Positions 46,028 through 55,849 of a DNA stretch of 64,000 nt are shown here, one piece after another. Position numbers and translations under genes: made by a program. Source of the DNA: Methylobacterium sp. (GTDB lineage: Bacteria; Pseudomonadota; Alphaproteobacteria; Rhizobiales; Beijerinckiaceae); contig JADCCN010000002.1 of NCBI GenBank assembly GCA_020252645.1, forward strand, positions 1-64,000, given 5' to 3'. Numbering within the stretch: the first letter of the stretch is position 1; the number at the start of each line of letters is the position of its first letter. The notes under the pieces were generated by a model. The model searched no databases, had not been told where the DNA came from, and saw only the letters and a list, made by a program, of their open reading frames with translations.

Positions 46028-47209
46028 TCAGGCCTTTGCGGCCTTCTCCTGTTTCATCGCCAGGACAACAGACTCCATTCGCCGCACTGCCTCCTCGATC
46101 TTCGGAATAGGCTGAAGCAGAGAAATGCGGACGTATTCGTCACAATGGTCTCCGAAAAGCAGACCCGGAAACATCATGACCTTGCCGTCCTGCAACAGGC
46201 GAAGGCAGAAATCCGAGGCGGAGGCTCCTGTCGACGAGACATTCGCGTAAACATAGAAGGCGCCGTTGGGCTTGGGGTAGCTCAGTCCCATCCGGTCGAG
46301 CGCGCTCATCATCACCCGCCGGCGTTTGTCATATTCGCGGCGCATATCCTCGACGCAATCCTGCGAACCTGTAAGCGCGGCCAGTGCGGCATGCTGGCTC
46401 ACCGCTGGCGCGCATATCGCCAGCCCGTGATGGATTTCAGCCATCGGCTTGGTGAAATGGCGGGGTGCGGCGAAATAGCCGATCCGCCAACCGGTCATGG
46501 CATAGGCCTTCGAAAAGCCGTCGATCGTGATGGTCCGGTCCTTCATGCCGGGCAATGCCGCGACGGGCTGAACGCGCGCATTGTCATAAACAAGCCGTCC
46601 ATAGATCTCGTCCGAAATCACGATCAGGTCATGCTTAACGGCGAGCGCCGCAAGCTTTTCGATCTCGGAAGGCGGGATCACCATCCCTGTCGGATTTGAC
46701 GGGTTGATGAGGCAGAGCATCCGCGTCTTGGGCGTGAGTGCCTTGGCGACCGCGTCTGCCGTAAGCGCAAAGCCATCCTTCTCGAAGGTTGGAACCGTCA
46801 CAATCGTTCCGCTTGCGAGTTCGACTGCCTGATGATAAGTTCCATAACCCGGCGAAGGAATAATGACCTCATCGCCCGGATCGATCAGCGCAAGCATGGC
46901 AACGAACATCGCTTCCTGCGCGCCAGCCGTGACAACAACCTCCTCCGCCGTGTAGTCGCCGCCGCCATTCGCCTTGATCGAAGCCGCAATCGCTTCGCGC
47001 AGCTGCGGAATGCCGAGGGGATGCGTGTAATGCGTGCCGCCTTCCCCCAGGGCCTTTTGGCCGGCGGCGATGATATGCTCCGGCGTATCAAGGTCCGGAT
47101 CGCCTCGCCCGAGCGCGATGACATCCTTGAGCCCTGCAGCGATGTCCAGCATCTTGGTGCGGACGGAGGATTCCTTGATCTTGACCCTTTGGGCGAAACG
47201 GACGGACAT
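46028..47209 (-). CDS. Class I/II PLP-dependent aminotransferase (module 3)
   Basis: About 393 residues. The PLP Lys is in DGFSKAYAMTGWR, and the PSNPTG and SDEIYGR motifs are intact. ATG 47209 is chosen for its GGAGA site; the open frame extends upstream across the permease stop. It is a close paralogue of the aminotransferase at 35002-36177. It sits between the transporter genes and the VOC/AstE/PuuE genes, so it probably handles an amino acid derived from the imported ligand. Confidence 0.94.
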   Translation of the reverse strand: MSVRFAQRVKIKESSVRTKMLDIAAGLKDVIALGRGDPDLDTPEHIIAAGQKALGEGGTHYTHPLGIPQLREAIAASIKANGGGDYTAEEVVVTAGAQEAMFVAMLALIDPGDEVIIPSPGYGTYHQAVELASGTIVTVPTFEKDGFALTADAVAKALTPKTRMLCLINPSNPTGMVIPPSEIEKLAALAVKHDLIVISDEIYGRLVYDNARVQPVAALPGMKDRTITIDGFSKAYAMTGWRIGYFAAPRHFTKPMAEIHHGLAICAPAVSQHAALAALTGSQDCVEDMRREYDKRRRVMMSALDRMGLSYPKPNGAFYVYANVSSTGASASDFCLRLLQDGKVMMFPGLLFGDHCDEYVRISLLQPIPKIEEAVRRMESVVLAMKQEKAAKA

Positions 47210-47258
47210 GACTAAAGGATCTCCGGAATGGTTGCTGGCATGCACATGGACAGGCTCA

Positions 47259-48146
47259 TCATCGGCTGTCCTTCGATTTGGGATCAAGAACTTGGCTCAG
47301 CCTGTCCCCCACAAGATTGACGGACATCACGGTGAGAAACAGCGCCAGGCCGGGGAAGATCATCGTCCAGGGTGCGTACCGCATGAATTCGCGCCCGGAA
47401 GAGAGCATCGCCCCCCATTCCGGCGTTGGTGGCTGCGCGCCAAGACTGAGGAACGAGAGCGTGGCCGTCGAGAGGATGGCATTGCCAAGTTCGAGCGTGC
47501 CGAGCACAACCAGCGTCGGCATCACATTGGGGAGCAGGTGCCGCACCATGATCCGGATATCAGAAGCGCCAAGCGCTCGTGCTGCCTCGATGTAGAGTTG
47601 CTCGCGCAGCACCAGCACCGCACTCCGGACAACACGGGCGAAGCGCGGTACATTGGCGATCCCCACCGCCAGAACGACATTGACTAGCCCGACGCCGAGC
47701 ATCGAGACGATCAGGATCGCCAGCACAATCGGCGGGAAACCGAGCATGACATCAATCAGGCGCGCTCCCCAGGCATCGATCTTGCCGCCGATGAACCCCA
47801 GAAAGATGCCGATCATGCTCCCGACGAGCAGTGAGAGACAGATGGTCGCGACGCCGAGCGAAATGGAATAGCGCCCGCCGGCGATCACGCGCGAAAAGAC
47901 ATCGCGGCCATGCAGGTCGGTTCCCATCAGAAATTCAAGACTTGGCGGTTGCAGCCGTCCGCCGACGTCGGTTTCCGTCCAGTCATATGGCGCAACGAAA
48001 GGCGCGATGATGGCCGCGAACACAAGCGTCATGAAGACGATGGTTCCGATCATCGCCCCTGGGTGCAGGAACAGCCGGCGCATGAACCGGCCTGTCGGGC
48101 TGCGGCTCGTTGTCATGGCCACGGCCAGGGTGCCGGACCCGCTCAT
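47259..48146 (-). CDS. Dipeptide-type ABC transporter permease, DppC-like (module 3)
   Basis: 295 residues. The MGTDLHGRDVFSRVIAGG motif follows the first loop; the EAA loop reads EAARALGASDIRIMVRHLL and the end is NLVGDRLSQVLDPKSK. It is paralogous to the DppC-like protein at 38884, sharing LGAQPPTPEWG. The ATG overlaps the DppB stop. Confidence 0.95.
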   Translation of the reverse strand: MSGSGTLAVAMTTSRSPTGRFMRRLFLHPGAMIGTIVFMTLVFAAIIAPFVAPYDWTETDVGGRLQPPSLEFLMGTDLHGRDVFSRVIAGGRYSISLGVATICLSLLVGSMIGIFLGFIGGKIDAWGARLIDVMLGFPPIVLAILIVSMLGVGLVNVVLAVGIANVPRFARVVRSAVLVLREQLYIEAARALGASDIRIMVRHLLPNVMPTLVVLGTLELGNAILSTATLSFLSLGAQPPTPEWGAMLSSGREFMRYAPWTMIFPGLALFLTVMSVNLVGDRLSQVLDPKSKDSR

Positions 48147-49069
48147 GAGCCCTGCTCCACACGGATACGCGGATCGATCGCGCCATAGGCGAGATCAATC
48201 ACCAGATTGACGAGAATATAGACCGCCGTCTTGTAGACGATGAGGGCCTGGACGAGTGGCATATCCTTGGCAAGAACCGCATCCACCAGCATGGTGCCGA
48301 GCCCTGGGCGGGCAAACACGTTCTCGGTGACGACGGCCCCGCCGATCAGCACTGCGAACTGGATGCCCAGAAGCGTCACGGGCGGGATCATCGCATTGCG
48401 AAGCGCATGCTTGAGCACGATGCGGGTGCGCGACAGGCCCTTGGCCCGCGCAGTCCGGATGTAGTCCTGGTTCATCGCCTCGATGATCGACGAGCGGATG
48501 AGGCGCGCAAACCCGCCAGCGACGAACAGCCCAACCGTAATCGACGGTAGGATCAGCGCCCCAAATCCGCGTCCCGTGATTGGCACCCACATCAGCAGAT
48601 TGCCGAAAACATAGATCAGGATCATGCCAATCCAGAAACTCGGCAGCGAGACGCCGACCAGCGCCAGCACCATGCAGGTGCTGTCGACCCAGCTGTTTGG
48701 GCGTATCCCCGCGCAAACGCCCAGCACGAAGCCGAACATAACGCCGAAGCAAAGCCCCCCCAGCGCAAGTTCGATTGTCGGCCACATCTGCTCCTGGATC
48801 ATCACCGTGACAGGCCGTCGCGATCGGAATCCTTCCCCGAGATCACCGGTGGCTGCCTTCCCGAGGAAGGTGAAGTAGCGCTCGACCACGGGCTTATCGA
48901 GGCCAAGCCGCTCGCGTTCGCGCTGGCGCACCTCTTCGGAGGCCGGAACACCCGCCAGCATCAGGTTGACAGGGTCTCCCGGGATGACTTGCAATACGAT
49001 AAACACCATGGACCAGGTGAAAAGGATCACCGGGATGATGCTCATGATGCGGCGCGCGATGAAACTCAT
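48143..49069 (-). CDS. Dipeptide-type ABC transporter permease, DppB-like (module 3)
   Basis: 308 residues with an N-terminal span (about residues 8-29), the VIPGDPVNLMLAG loop and an EAA loop reading RTARAKGLSRTRIVLKHAL. It forms the pore with the DppC-like product. It lies 72 bases downstream of the binding-protein gene, with a strong hairpin between them. Confidence 0.95.
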   Translation of the reverse strand: MSFIARRIMSIIPVILFTWSMVFIVLQVIPGDPVNLMLAGVPASEEVRQRERERLGLDKPVVERYFTFLGKAATGDLGEGFRSRRPVTVMIQEQMWPTIELALGGLCFGVMFGFVLGVCAGIRPNSWVDSTCMVLALVGVSLPSFWIGMILIYVFGNLLMWVPITGRGFGALILPSITVGLFVAGGFARLIRSSIIEAMNQDYIRTARAKGLSRTRIVLKHALRNAMIPPVTLLGIQFAVLIGGAVVTENVFARPGLGTMLVDAVLAKDMPLVQALIVYKTAVYILVNLVIDLAYGAIDPRIRVEQGS

Positions 49070-49105
49070 CTGAAACAGCCCTGTTGAGCGTCATTCAGGC
49101 AGCAC

Positions 49106-49125
49106 GCCCGGCCTTTCGGCCGGGC
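49106..49125 (-). promoter_or_regulatory. Intercistronic hairpin between binding-protein and permease genes (module 3)
   Basis: GCCCGGCC (49106-49113) and GGCCGGGC (49118-49125) form a perfect 8-bp stem with a four-base loop, 16 bases after the binding-protein stop. There is no T-run on the minus strand, so a 3'-stabilising or attenuating role is more likely than full termination. Confidence 0.7.
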
Positions 49126-49141
49126 GGCTCGATTTCGCAGG

Positions 49142-50746
49142 TCAGCCAACGATTCTTGCCTCGTGGAAACGCACCTGCCAGTTGCCGCGTGCAAAGCGCA
49201 GCCCCTGCAGCTTCGTGCTGGCGGCAGCGGTCTGCACCTGATCCTGAAATGGCATGTAGATCGCCCGATCCATGATCTCCTTCTGGAGATCGGCATAGAG
49301 CTTGATGCGCTCCTCGGGAGTCCTGGCGGCACCGGCTTTGTCGATCATGGCATCCAGCGCCGGATCCTCGACGCGCGCCCAGTTGAACTTGAACTTGCCG
49401 GGCACCGGCACGTTCGAGGAGTGGAACGGAACGCGCAAGATCCCTGGACTGTTGGAAACCCATTGCAGAACAGCCATTTCATATTGGTTGTTCATCAGGA
49501 TCTCGTCCTGGCGCTGCTTGAGGACGATCTCGACCTTGACATCGAAGCCCACGCGCTTCGCCTCGCCCTGTATGGCAACGGCCGCGTCAGGATTGGTAAG
49601 CGAAGGGAAGAAGACGGAGAGCGGCTGCCCATCCTTCACGCGGATGCCGCCCGGCCCCATCTTCCAGCCGGCTTCCTCAAGCAGGGCGTTCGCCTTGTTG
49701 CGATCGAAGGGATAATAGGCTGCCGCGCCAGCCCAGTAGCCTGGCGTCGATGGAGCAAGCGGCCCCTTGGCGGCCTTGATCAGCCCGAAATAGAGGTTCT
49801 GCACAACGCGATCCCGATCAATCGCGTGCATGAAGGCCTGCCGCACCCGGATATCACTGAAAGGCGACCGGGTGATGTTGAACAACGCGCCATTGGACAG
49901 ACCAGCCGCAACGCCGATGAAGCCTTTGAACTTCCCCGATTGCTGCAGCCGGTTGACATCCAGTGCCGGCAGAAGATCCGCGGCGTGCAGTTCCCCTGCC
50001 TCAAGCGCCGCAACGCGGGTGCTCGCCGCCGGGATGTAGCGATGCACGATGCGCTGGATATTCGATGGTCCCTTCACCGTCGACCAATCCGGAGCCCAGT
50101 TGTAATCCGGATTGCGCTCAAGAATGACCTCGCGTCCTGCCTCTTGCGAAACAAACCGGAAGGGTCCGGTGCCCACGGGGGCCTGAGCGAAGCCGGTATT
50201 GCCCTTGGCGCCTACCGCTGCCGGGCTGACGATCGACATCTCGGTTTCGGTCAGCGTGTCGATGATGCCGGCATTGGGCGCTTTGAAGTGGATCTTGAGT
50301 TCATGCGCGCTGATGATCTCGGTCTTGTCATAGGGGCCGAGCATGTCGACCGCACCCTGGGAACCGGTCTTGGGGTCCACGATTGTATCAAGCGTGAACT
50401 TCACGGCCTCGGCGTTGAAGGCGGTTCCATCATGAAACTTCACACCCTCGCGCAGTTTGAGATGGAGGGAGGTGGAATCCGGCGAGAGCTGCCAGGATGT
50501 TGCAAGACCGGGCGAAAGCGTACTTTTCTCGTCCGACATGATGAGCTGATCGAAGCACTGGACGATCACCTGCTCCTCGTGGCGCGATTGGGTAACACGC
50601 GGATCGAAAGTGACATCCGAGCGGGAATCATCCCCCCAGACCAGCGTGTTCGAGGCATTGGCCTGCGACCGCGCGAGATTGGGCGCAGCAAGCACGGCGA
50701 GGGATGCGGCGGCAGACTTCAAGACGGTACGGCGGGTGGTCTTCAT
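49142..50746 (-). CDS. Dipeptide-type ABC transporter substrate-binding protein (module 3)
   Basis: About 534 residues. The N-terminus MKTTRRTVLKSAAASLAVLA is a twin-arginine (Tat)-type signal, with cleavage near ARSQA (residue 29). The SBP_bac_5 signature is LREGVKFHDGTAFNAEAV. ATG 50746 is preceded by AAGGA. It is first in an operon that has both permeases but no ATPase; the ATPases at 54830-56820 presumably serve it. Repeat copy F lies about 70 bases upstream, in the expected promoter region. Confidence 0.94.
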   Translation of the reverse strand: MKTTRRTVLKSAAASLAVLAAPNLARSQANASNTLVWGDDSRSDVTFDPRVTQSRHEEQVIVQCFDQLIMSDEKSTLSPGLATSWQLSPDSTSLHLKLREGVKFHDGTAFNAEAVKFTLDTIVDPKTGSQGAVDMLGPYDKTEIISAHELKIHFKAPNAGIIDTLTETEMSIVSPAAVGAKGNTGFAQAPVGTGPFRFVSQEAGREVILERNPDYNWAPDWSTVKGPSNIQRIVHRYIPAASTRVAALEAGELHAADLLPALDVNRLQQSGKFKGFIGVAAGLSNGALFNITRSPFSDIRVRQAFMHAIDRDRVVQNLYFGLIKAAKGPLAPSTPGYWAGAAAYYPFDRNKANALLEEAGWKMGPGGIRVKDGQPLSVFFPSLTNPDAAVAIQGEAKRVGFDVKVEIVLKQRQDEILMNNQYEMAVLQWVSNSPGILRVPFHSSNVPVPGKFKFNWARVEDPALDAMIDKAGAARTPEERIKLYADLQKEIMDRAIYMPFQDQVQTAAASTKLQGLRFARGNWQVRFHEARIVG

Positions 50747-50813
50747 CTCCTGTTCCTTTCGGCAGTCTTGAGGATCATCAGGCCCAGCGCCTGTGCGAAT
50801 GGTCGTCACGTTG

Positions 50814-50921
50814 CTAGAGCATTTTCCGATCAAGCGCAAACCGATTGATCAAAGAAAATACGATAAATAACAAAGACATAGAGCGGTCTATCTTATTTAT
50901 TCAGATCGAATTTCGCTCCAG
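50814..50921 (+). repeat. Two-hairpin intergenic repeat, copy F (GATCAA subtype)
   Basis: Starts CTAGAGCATTTTCCG and ends GCTCCAG. Arm 1 pairs GATCAA with TTGATC around GCGCAAACCGA; arm 2 pairs around AGAGCG/CGCTC. It occupies most of the 220-base gap between the binding-protein gene and the amidohydrolase gene. No operator copy is visible in this gap. Confidence 0.87.
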
Positions 50922-50966
50922 TTTAGTTCTGCGCCGGCAGAGGCCGAAGCAAGTGGATGCCCTTAT

Positions 50967-52199
50967 TCAAAGGACCTCTCTTCCTCCCTTAAAGACACGC
51001 AAGCTCTCCGGCTTGCTGAGGATTGTGATATCCTTGAGGGGATCACCATTGACGATCAGCATGTCTGCGAACTTGCCGGGCTGGAGCCGCCCGGCATCGA
51101 TCTCGAGCAGATCATGGTTTGTGGCGGTTGCGGCGATGATGGCTTCCATATTGGTCAGCCCGCCCTGAATCAGCAGGCCAATTTCGCGCCAGTTCATCGG
51201 GCCATGCGGGATCATGTATCCAGCATCGGTGCCGCAGCAGATCTTGATGCCGGCCTTGCGCGCGGCCGCAAGTGTTTTCCATTTCGCCTCGCGCGAAGCG
51301 TTCAGCCAGCGCCATGAGGTTGGCGTCGCGCCCTGTTCTTCCGGTGTGAATTCGAAATTCCGCTCATTCACCAGCAATGTGGGAATGTAGAAGGTCCCGC
51401 GCTTGACCATGAGATCGCGCGTCTTGTCATCTTGCCAATGCGCGTGTTCGACCGTATCCGCGCCATGAAGGATGGTATTGTAAAGGCTCTCGCCACCAAC
51501 GGTGTGAGCAGCGACCTTCACGCCCCACATATGGGCCTCGTCACAAACCGCGGCGATTTCCTCGTTGGTCATCTCCTGCCGGTTCCAGACGCCGATGCGC
51601 GTGCCATCGGAACAGGACGAATTGATCTTGATAAAATCGGCGCCGCGCTTGATCTCCTCGCGGGCTCCCTTCCGGAAACCGACCGGGCCGTCGCAGGGTT
51701 GGGTCAGATCGCGAAAATGAGTGTGATCCGCCCAGCCCGGCTGGTCCATATGCCCGCCGGTAACTGAAAGCCCGCGACCGCAGGCCTTGATGCGCGGCCC
51801 AAGAGTCTCGCCCTTTTCGATCGAAGCCGCGAGGTCGATAATCGTGCCACCGGGCGCATGCATGTCCCGCAACGCAGTGAAGCCCATCCGAAGCGTTGCC
51901 TCGGCAAACCGCGCGGCGCGAAGCGCCACGGCGGCATAGGACATCTCGATGAGTTCGGCCCGGAAGGCCTTCTTGTGTCGGCTGCCAGAATAGGCAAGGT
52001 GCACATGCACGTCGGCGAGACCGGGCATCAGCGTCGCGCCCGGCGGCGCGACAACCACGCGGGCATCATCGGGTAAGCCAATATCCGCTTGTCGGCCCAC
52101 CGCAAGGATTCGCTCGTCTTCGACCAGCACCGCTCCCTTTTTCAGCGCCTTCGCGCTGACGCTGTCGATGATCTGATCCGCCTGGATAAGCAACTTCAT
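50967..52199 (-). CDS. Amidohydrolase, Xaa-Arg/Pro-dipeptidase or imidazolonepropionase-like (module 3)
   Basis: About 410 residues. The metal set reads HVH (LADVHVHLAYSG), Lys (DFIKINSSCSD), His (VAAHTVGG), His (VEHAHW) and Asp (CGTDAGYM). ATG 52199 has GAGGGA seven bases upstream; a GTG at 52214 overlapping the dehydrogenase stop is an alternative. It resembles the amidohydrolase of module 2, giving both modules the same amide-hydrolysis step. It is the last gene of the SDR-SDR-dehydrogenase-amidohydrolase operon. Confidence 0.93.
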   Translation of the reverse strand: MKLLIQADQIIDSVSAKALKKGAVLVEDERILAVGRQADIGLPDDARVVVAPPGATLMPGLADVHVHLAYSGSRHKKAFRAELIEMSYAAVALRAARFAEATLRMGFTALRDMHAPGGTIIDLAASIEKGETLGPRIKACGRGLSVTGGHMDQPGWADHTHFRDLTQPCDGPVGFRKGAREEIKRGADFIKINSSCSDGTRIGVWNRQEMTNEEIAAVCDEAHMWGVKVAAHTVGGESLYNTILHGADTVEHAHWQDDKTRDLMVKRGTFYIPTLLVNERNFEFTPEEQGATPTSWRWLNASREAKWKTLAAARKAGIKICCGTDAGYMIPHGPMNWREIGLLIQGGLTNMEAIIAATATNHDLLEIDAGRLQPGKFADMLIVNGDPLKDITILSKPESLRVFKGGREVL

Positions 52200-52210
52200 T
52201 GCAGCTTCCC

Positions 52211-53206
52211 TCACGCCACAAGGTGTCTGACAGGCTGGCCGTTCAGCGCGGCCAGCACGTTTGCGAAAATGTCCTGTGCATGTTTGACGCGAGCACCACC
52301 CGAGCCGCCACCGAGATGGGGCAGCAGGAGCGTGTTCGGTACGCTCAGCAGTGGATGATCGAACGGGATCGGTTCCTGAACGAAAACATCGAGCCCTGCG
52401 CCGCCAATCTGGCCGGTTTGCAGCGCGGCAACCAGAGCAGACTCATCCACGACACCACCACGGCAGGTATTGATGAGCACAGCACCCGGCTTCATGGCGG
52501 CAAGCGCATTAGCATTGATCAGCTTGTCGGTTTCGGGCGAATGCGGAACATGCAGGCTGACGGCATCCGCCCAGCCAAGCAGTGCCTCGAATGGCATGTA
52601 GCGCACACCCTCTTCCGCTTCCGCATCGGCGGAAGCGCGCGTTCGGCTCCAATAGGCCACATCCATGTTGAATGCGCGGGCACGCCTTGCCACCTCGCAT
52701 CCGATCTCGCCAAAACCGACAATCCCGAGCTTGCGGCCGTTGAGTTCATACAAGCCGGGGAGTTGCATCCACTGGAACTTGTGCAGCCTCTCACCCGTAA
52801 CCACCGGCTCGACGCCCAATCCGCGATACGCTCCTGAAACGGTAGCCTGATGCGCCTCGACGACGCGTTTTGACAGCCCGAGCATCAGGAGCATGGCGCA
52901 TTCGGCAACGGCAGCAGCGCCGCGCTGGGGCATCAGCGCAACTGGAACATTGGCGCCTCTGGCCGCAGCGCGGTCAACGCGGTCGGGGCGTCCGGACCAG
53001 AGCTGGATCAGCTTGAGCCCGGGGCCAGCCGCTGCGATCATGTTGGAATCGATCCTTGTGCGCTTCGAGACGATGACCGAGGCGCCCGGGATCAACCCCG
53101 CTGCGTTACCGCCCGGCTCGGGCGCGACAAGGTCAGCACCCGGAGCATGCGTGGCCAGAAAAGCCAACTCATCGGCAGTGGTAGGGTCCAGCAGGACGAC
53201 GCGCAT
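52211..53206 (-). CDS. D-isomer-specific 2-hydroxyacid dehydrogenase (module 3)
   Basis: 331 residues. The Rossmann motif is GIVGFGEIGCEVARRARAF, and the catalytic residues are Arg (NTCRGGVVDES), Glu (FVQEPIPFDHP) and His (LLPHLGGGSGG). It would reduce or oxidise a 2-keto/2-hydroxy acid. The ATG overlaps the stop of the SDR gene (TGATG) and has GGGAG upstream; the open frame extends further into that gene but lacks family features there. Confidence 0.94.
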   Translation of the reverse strand: MRVVLLDPTTADELAFLATHAPGADLVAPEPGGNAAGLIPGASVIVSKRTRIDSNMIAAAGPGLKLIQLWSGRPDRVDRAAARGANVPVALMPQRGAAAVAECAMLLMLGLSKRVVEAHQATVSGAYRGLGVEPVVTGERLHKFQWMQLPGLYELNGRKLGIVGFGEIGCEVARRARAFNMDVAYWSRTRASADAEAEEGVRYMPFEALLGWADAVSLHVPHSPETDKLINANALAAMKPGAVLINTCRGGVVDESALVAALQTGQIGGAGLDVFVQEPIPFDHPLLSVPNTLLLPHLGGGSGGARVKHAQDIFANVLAALNGQPVRHLVA

Positions 53207-53952
53207 CAGGCCGCTCCCTTCGCACGCAATTCGAGCACGAGATCCCAGGCCCGCACATATTGGTCGTTGATGCCGTCCGCATCCTGCAAGGCGAGATGGA
53301 CGAAGGCGGGCGCGATCTCGCTCGGATCCTTCCAGATCTTGCGCTGCTCGGCACCATATGTGGTCTCGCTCATTGCCGTGTGCACCGGGTGCCCCGGCGT
53401 CACCGTGTTGACCGAGACATTGTAGGGGCGGAACTCGATGGCAAGCGCGCGCGAAAAGCCTTCGATCCCAAATTTCGAGGCGCAATAGGCGCTCTCATCA
53501 TTGCCGCCCTTGATGCCGGCATTCGAGGACACGTTGATAATCGCGCCGGATCGCCTCGCCTTCATGCCCGGTGCAACCGCGCGCGTACAAAGAAACGGCC
53601 CGCGCAGATTGATGTCCAGCAGCCGGTCCCAATCCTCCACTGACGTCGCTTCTATCGGCTTGAAGTAGATGACCCCGGCATTGTTGACGAGCACATCAGC
53701 TCGCCCTTCCTTCCGCTCGATTTCTGCAAAGATCGCTGCGACCGCCCTGTCGTCCCGAAGGTCCAGCGACCAGGCTGTAACCCGGCCGCCCTTGCTTCTC
53801 GCTGCCGAAGCGACGGCCTCCACCTCATCGCCAAACTGGTCGATTGCGTGGACGATCGCGCCTTCCGCAGCGTATTGCGTGACCACGGCCCTGCCGATGC
53901 CGCGGGCACCGCCAGTGACAATCGCAACCTTGCTGGCCAGCTTGCCGCTCAT
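53206..53952 (-). CDS. Short-chain dehydrogenase/reductase (module 3, second)
   Basis: 248 residues. The nucleotide motif is TGGARGIGRA near residues 14-23, the Ser lies in IINVSSNAG and the catalytic pair in YCASKFG. The end is unusual for a classical SDR in lacking the DGG turn and finishing with an Ala/Lys-rich tail. It is coupled by overlap to both neighbours and probably oxidises an alcohol formed from the imported substrate. Confidence 0.92.
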   Translation of the reverse strand: MSGKLASKVAIVTGGARGIGRAVVTQYAAEGAIVHAIDQFGDEVEAVASAARSKGGRVTAWSLDLRDDRAVAAIFAEIERKEGRADVLVNNAGVIYFKPIEATSVEDWDRLLDINLRGPFLCTRAVAPGMKARRSGAIINVSSNAGIKGGNDESAYCASKFGIEGFSRALAIEFRPYNVSVNTVTPGHPVHTAMSETTYGAEQRKIWKDPSEIAPAFVHLALQDADGINDQYVRAWDLVLELRAKGAA

Positions 53953-54716
53953 GTCGCAACCCTGCCGCCATCAATCAACAGGCCGACGCCAGTGATGAAC
54001 GAGGATTGCTCGGATGAGAGGAACAGAACCGTCTCGGCAATCTCGTCACCGGTTCCCATCCTGCCCATGGGCGTGACTGCCAGCGAACGAGCGGTCCAGG
54101 CATCTGGATCAGCCGCAAGCGCCTTGTTGCGACGGTTCATCTCGGTGTCGATCACGCCGGGATTGATGGCATTCACGCGGATGTTCTTCTTGGCGTATTC
54201 TATGGCAAGAACGCGGGTCATCGACATCACCGCACCCTTTGACGCAGCATAGGAGATGTTGAAGCCGACATTGGCGAAGGCGGAGACAGAGGAATTATTG
54301 ACGATGGTGCCGCCACCATTGCGCAGTAGCGCCGGGATCGCATGCTTACAGCCGAAGAATGTGCCCTTCAGGTTGACGCCGATCACCCGGTCGAAGAGTG
54401 CTTCGCTGACATCGGTTGAAGGTGTGACCGATTGCTCGATACCGGCATTGTTGAAAATTGTGTCGAGCTTGCCAAAACGGCTTTCAGCTAAGGCTACCAA
54501 TGCGGCGACATGGGCCTCGACTGAAACATCGCAGTGCTGGAAGGAGAGGGTCAATCCGGCGGTAGCCGCTTCTAACTCAAGTCTTGTCCCTGCGGCCGTA
54601 TCGACATCGCCGACAACCACGCTGGCGCCTTCGCGCGCGAACAGCATGGCCGTAGCCCGGCCCATGCCGCCCGCGCCGCCTGTCACGATCGCTACCTTGC
54701 CTTCCAGACGTCGCAT
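53949..54716 (-). CDS. Short-chain dehydrogenase/reductase (module 3, first)
   Basis: 255 residues. The nucleotide motif is TGGAGGMGRA, the catalytic Ser is in VNNSSVSAF and YAASK follows. The C-terminal GVGLLIDGGRVAT is classical. GGAGG precedes the ATG. It opens the four-gene operon ending in the amidohydrolase. Its start is 46 bases from operator site 4, shared with the divergent ATPase genes. Confidence 0.94.
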   Translation of the reverse strand: MRRLEGKVAIVTGGAGGMGRATAMLFAREGASVVVGDVDTAAGTRLELEAATAGLTLSFQHCDVSVEAHVAALVALAESRFGKLDTIFNNAGIEQSVTPSTDVSEALFDRVIGVNLKGTFFGCKHAIPALLRNGGGTIVNNSSVSAFANVGFNISYAASKGAVMSMTRVLAIEYAKKNIRVNAINPGVIDTEMNRRNKALAADPDAWTARSLAVTPMGRMGTGDEIAETVLFLSSEQSSFITGVGLLIDGGRVAT

Positions 54717-54762
54717 GACCCCTCCGAGCAGTTGCCGACAAGCAGTCTTCCCACGCTATTCA

Positions 54763-54781
54763 TTGTCTGCTTGTATTACAA
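54763..54781 (+). promoter_or_regulatory. Candidate operator, copy of the shared 19-bp palindrome (site 4)
   Basis: TTGTCTGCTTGTATTACAA, with an inner perfect 13-bp palindrome CTTGTA-T-TACAAG at 54770-54782 that fits TNGTNNNACNA. It lies between the divergent SDR operon (start 54716) and the ATPase pair (start 54830). Confidence 0.65.
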
Positions 54782-54829
54782 GATATTTGTCGACATGATA
54801 TCAGCGTATCTGGAACAGAAGAGAATGCT

Positions 54830-55849
54830 ATGGGTGAATTGCCCGCCGATCTGATCCTGTCTGTCACGGGCCTGACGACGCATTTTCCGACCGACGCGGG
54901 CATCGTGCGGTCGGTTCAGGATGTCTCGATTGATCTGGCGCGCGGCGAGACGATTGCCATCGTTGGTGAGTCCGGATCAGGCAAGTCGGTGACATGCCTC
55001 TCGATCCTCGGGCTGGTGGACCTGCCAGGGCGGGTCGTATCGGGCAAGGCGCTCTTCCGCCGGAAATCGGGTCATGTGATCGACCTTTGCGCCTTGCCTG
55101 AAGCCGATATGCGTGGACTGAGGGGCGATGACATCGCCATGATTTTTCAAGAGCCGATGACCAGCCTCAATCCGCTGTTCAGCGTCGGCGACCAGATCGC
55201 AGAAGCTATCCGGGAGCATCGAGGCACGCGCTACAATCAGGCTTGGGCTGGAGCGGTCGAACTTTTGCGGCAGGTCGGCATCGCAGATCCGGACTTGCGG
55301 GCGCATGATTATCCACACATGATGTCTGGCGGCATGCGCCAGCGTGTGATGATCGCGATGGCGCTTGCCTGCGAGCCAGCCGTGCTGATTGCCGACGAGC
55401 CGACCACCGCGCTCGATGTGACCATTCAGGCCCAGATCCTTGATCTCTTGCGCGCTCTCAAGGCATCCGCCGCCGGGATGAGCATTATTTTTGTGACCCA
55501 TAATATGGGCGTGGTCGCGGAAATGGCTGATCGCGTGCTCGTCATGTATGGCGGACGCGTCGTCGAGGCGGGACCGGTCCGCGAGATTTTCGCTACCCCG
55601 AAACACCCCTATACGCAAGGCCTGCTCTCCTCCATCGCGAAAGCGGAACGCGGCCGCAAGGCGGGAACGATGCGTAAGCCGCTCGCCGCCATCCCCGGGA
55701 ATGTTCCAGGCCCGCTCGACATGCCGCCGGGCTGTGCTTTCTCTCCCCGCTGTGCCTTCGCCCGGGAGGATTGCGGGCGGGCCGTTCCTGACCTCGTCGG
55801 CATCGGCGCGGGCCGAGCCACCCGCTGCCTCCGTTGGGAGGCGATGTAA
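54830..55849 (+). CDS. Dipeptide-type ABC transporter ATPase, DppD/OppD-like (module 3)
   Basis: 339 residues. Walker A is [10 protein letters not shown], the Q-loop [12 protein letters not shown], the signature [15 protein letters not shown], Walker [13 protein letters not shown] and the C-terminal Cys motif [14 protein letters not shown]. It is separated from its probable permeases (47259-49069) by an amidohydrolase operon on the other strand. The TAA stop overlaps the start of the DppF gene by one base. Confidence 0.95.
   Translation: MGELPADLILSVTGLTTHFPTDAGIVRSVQDVSIDLARGETIAIVGESGSGKSVTCLSILGLVDLPGRVVSGKALFRRKSGHVIDLCALPEADMRGLRGDDIAMIFQEPMTSLNPLFSVGDQIAEAIREHRGTRYNQAWAGAVELLRQVGIADPDLRAHDYPHMMSGGMRQRVMIAMALACEPAVLIADEPTTALDVTIQAQILDLLRALKASAAGMSIIFVTHNMGVVAEMADRVLVMYGGRVVEAGPVREIFATPKHPYTQGLLSSIAKAERGRKAGTMRKPLAAIPGNVPGPLDMPPGCAFSPRCAFAREDCGRAVPDLVGIGAGRATRCLRWEAM

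Noticed and set aside
49163-50848. 561-codon open frame opposite the module-3 binding protein
   Set aside because: The binding protein has a signal peptide, family signature and operon context; the opposite frame has none and runs into repeat copy F.
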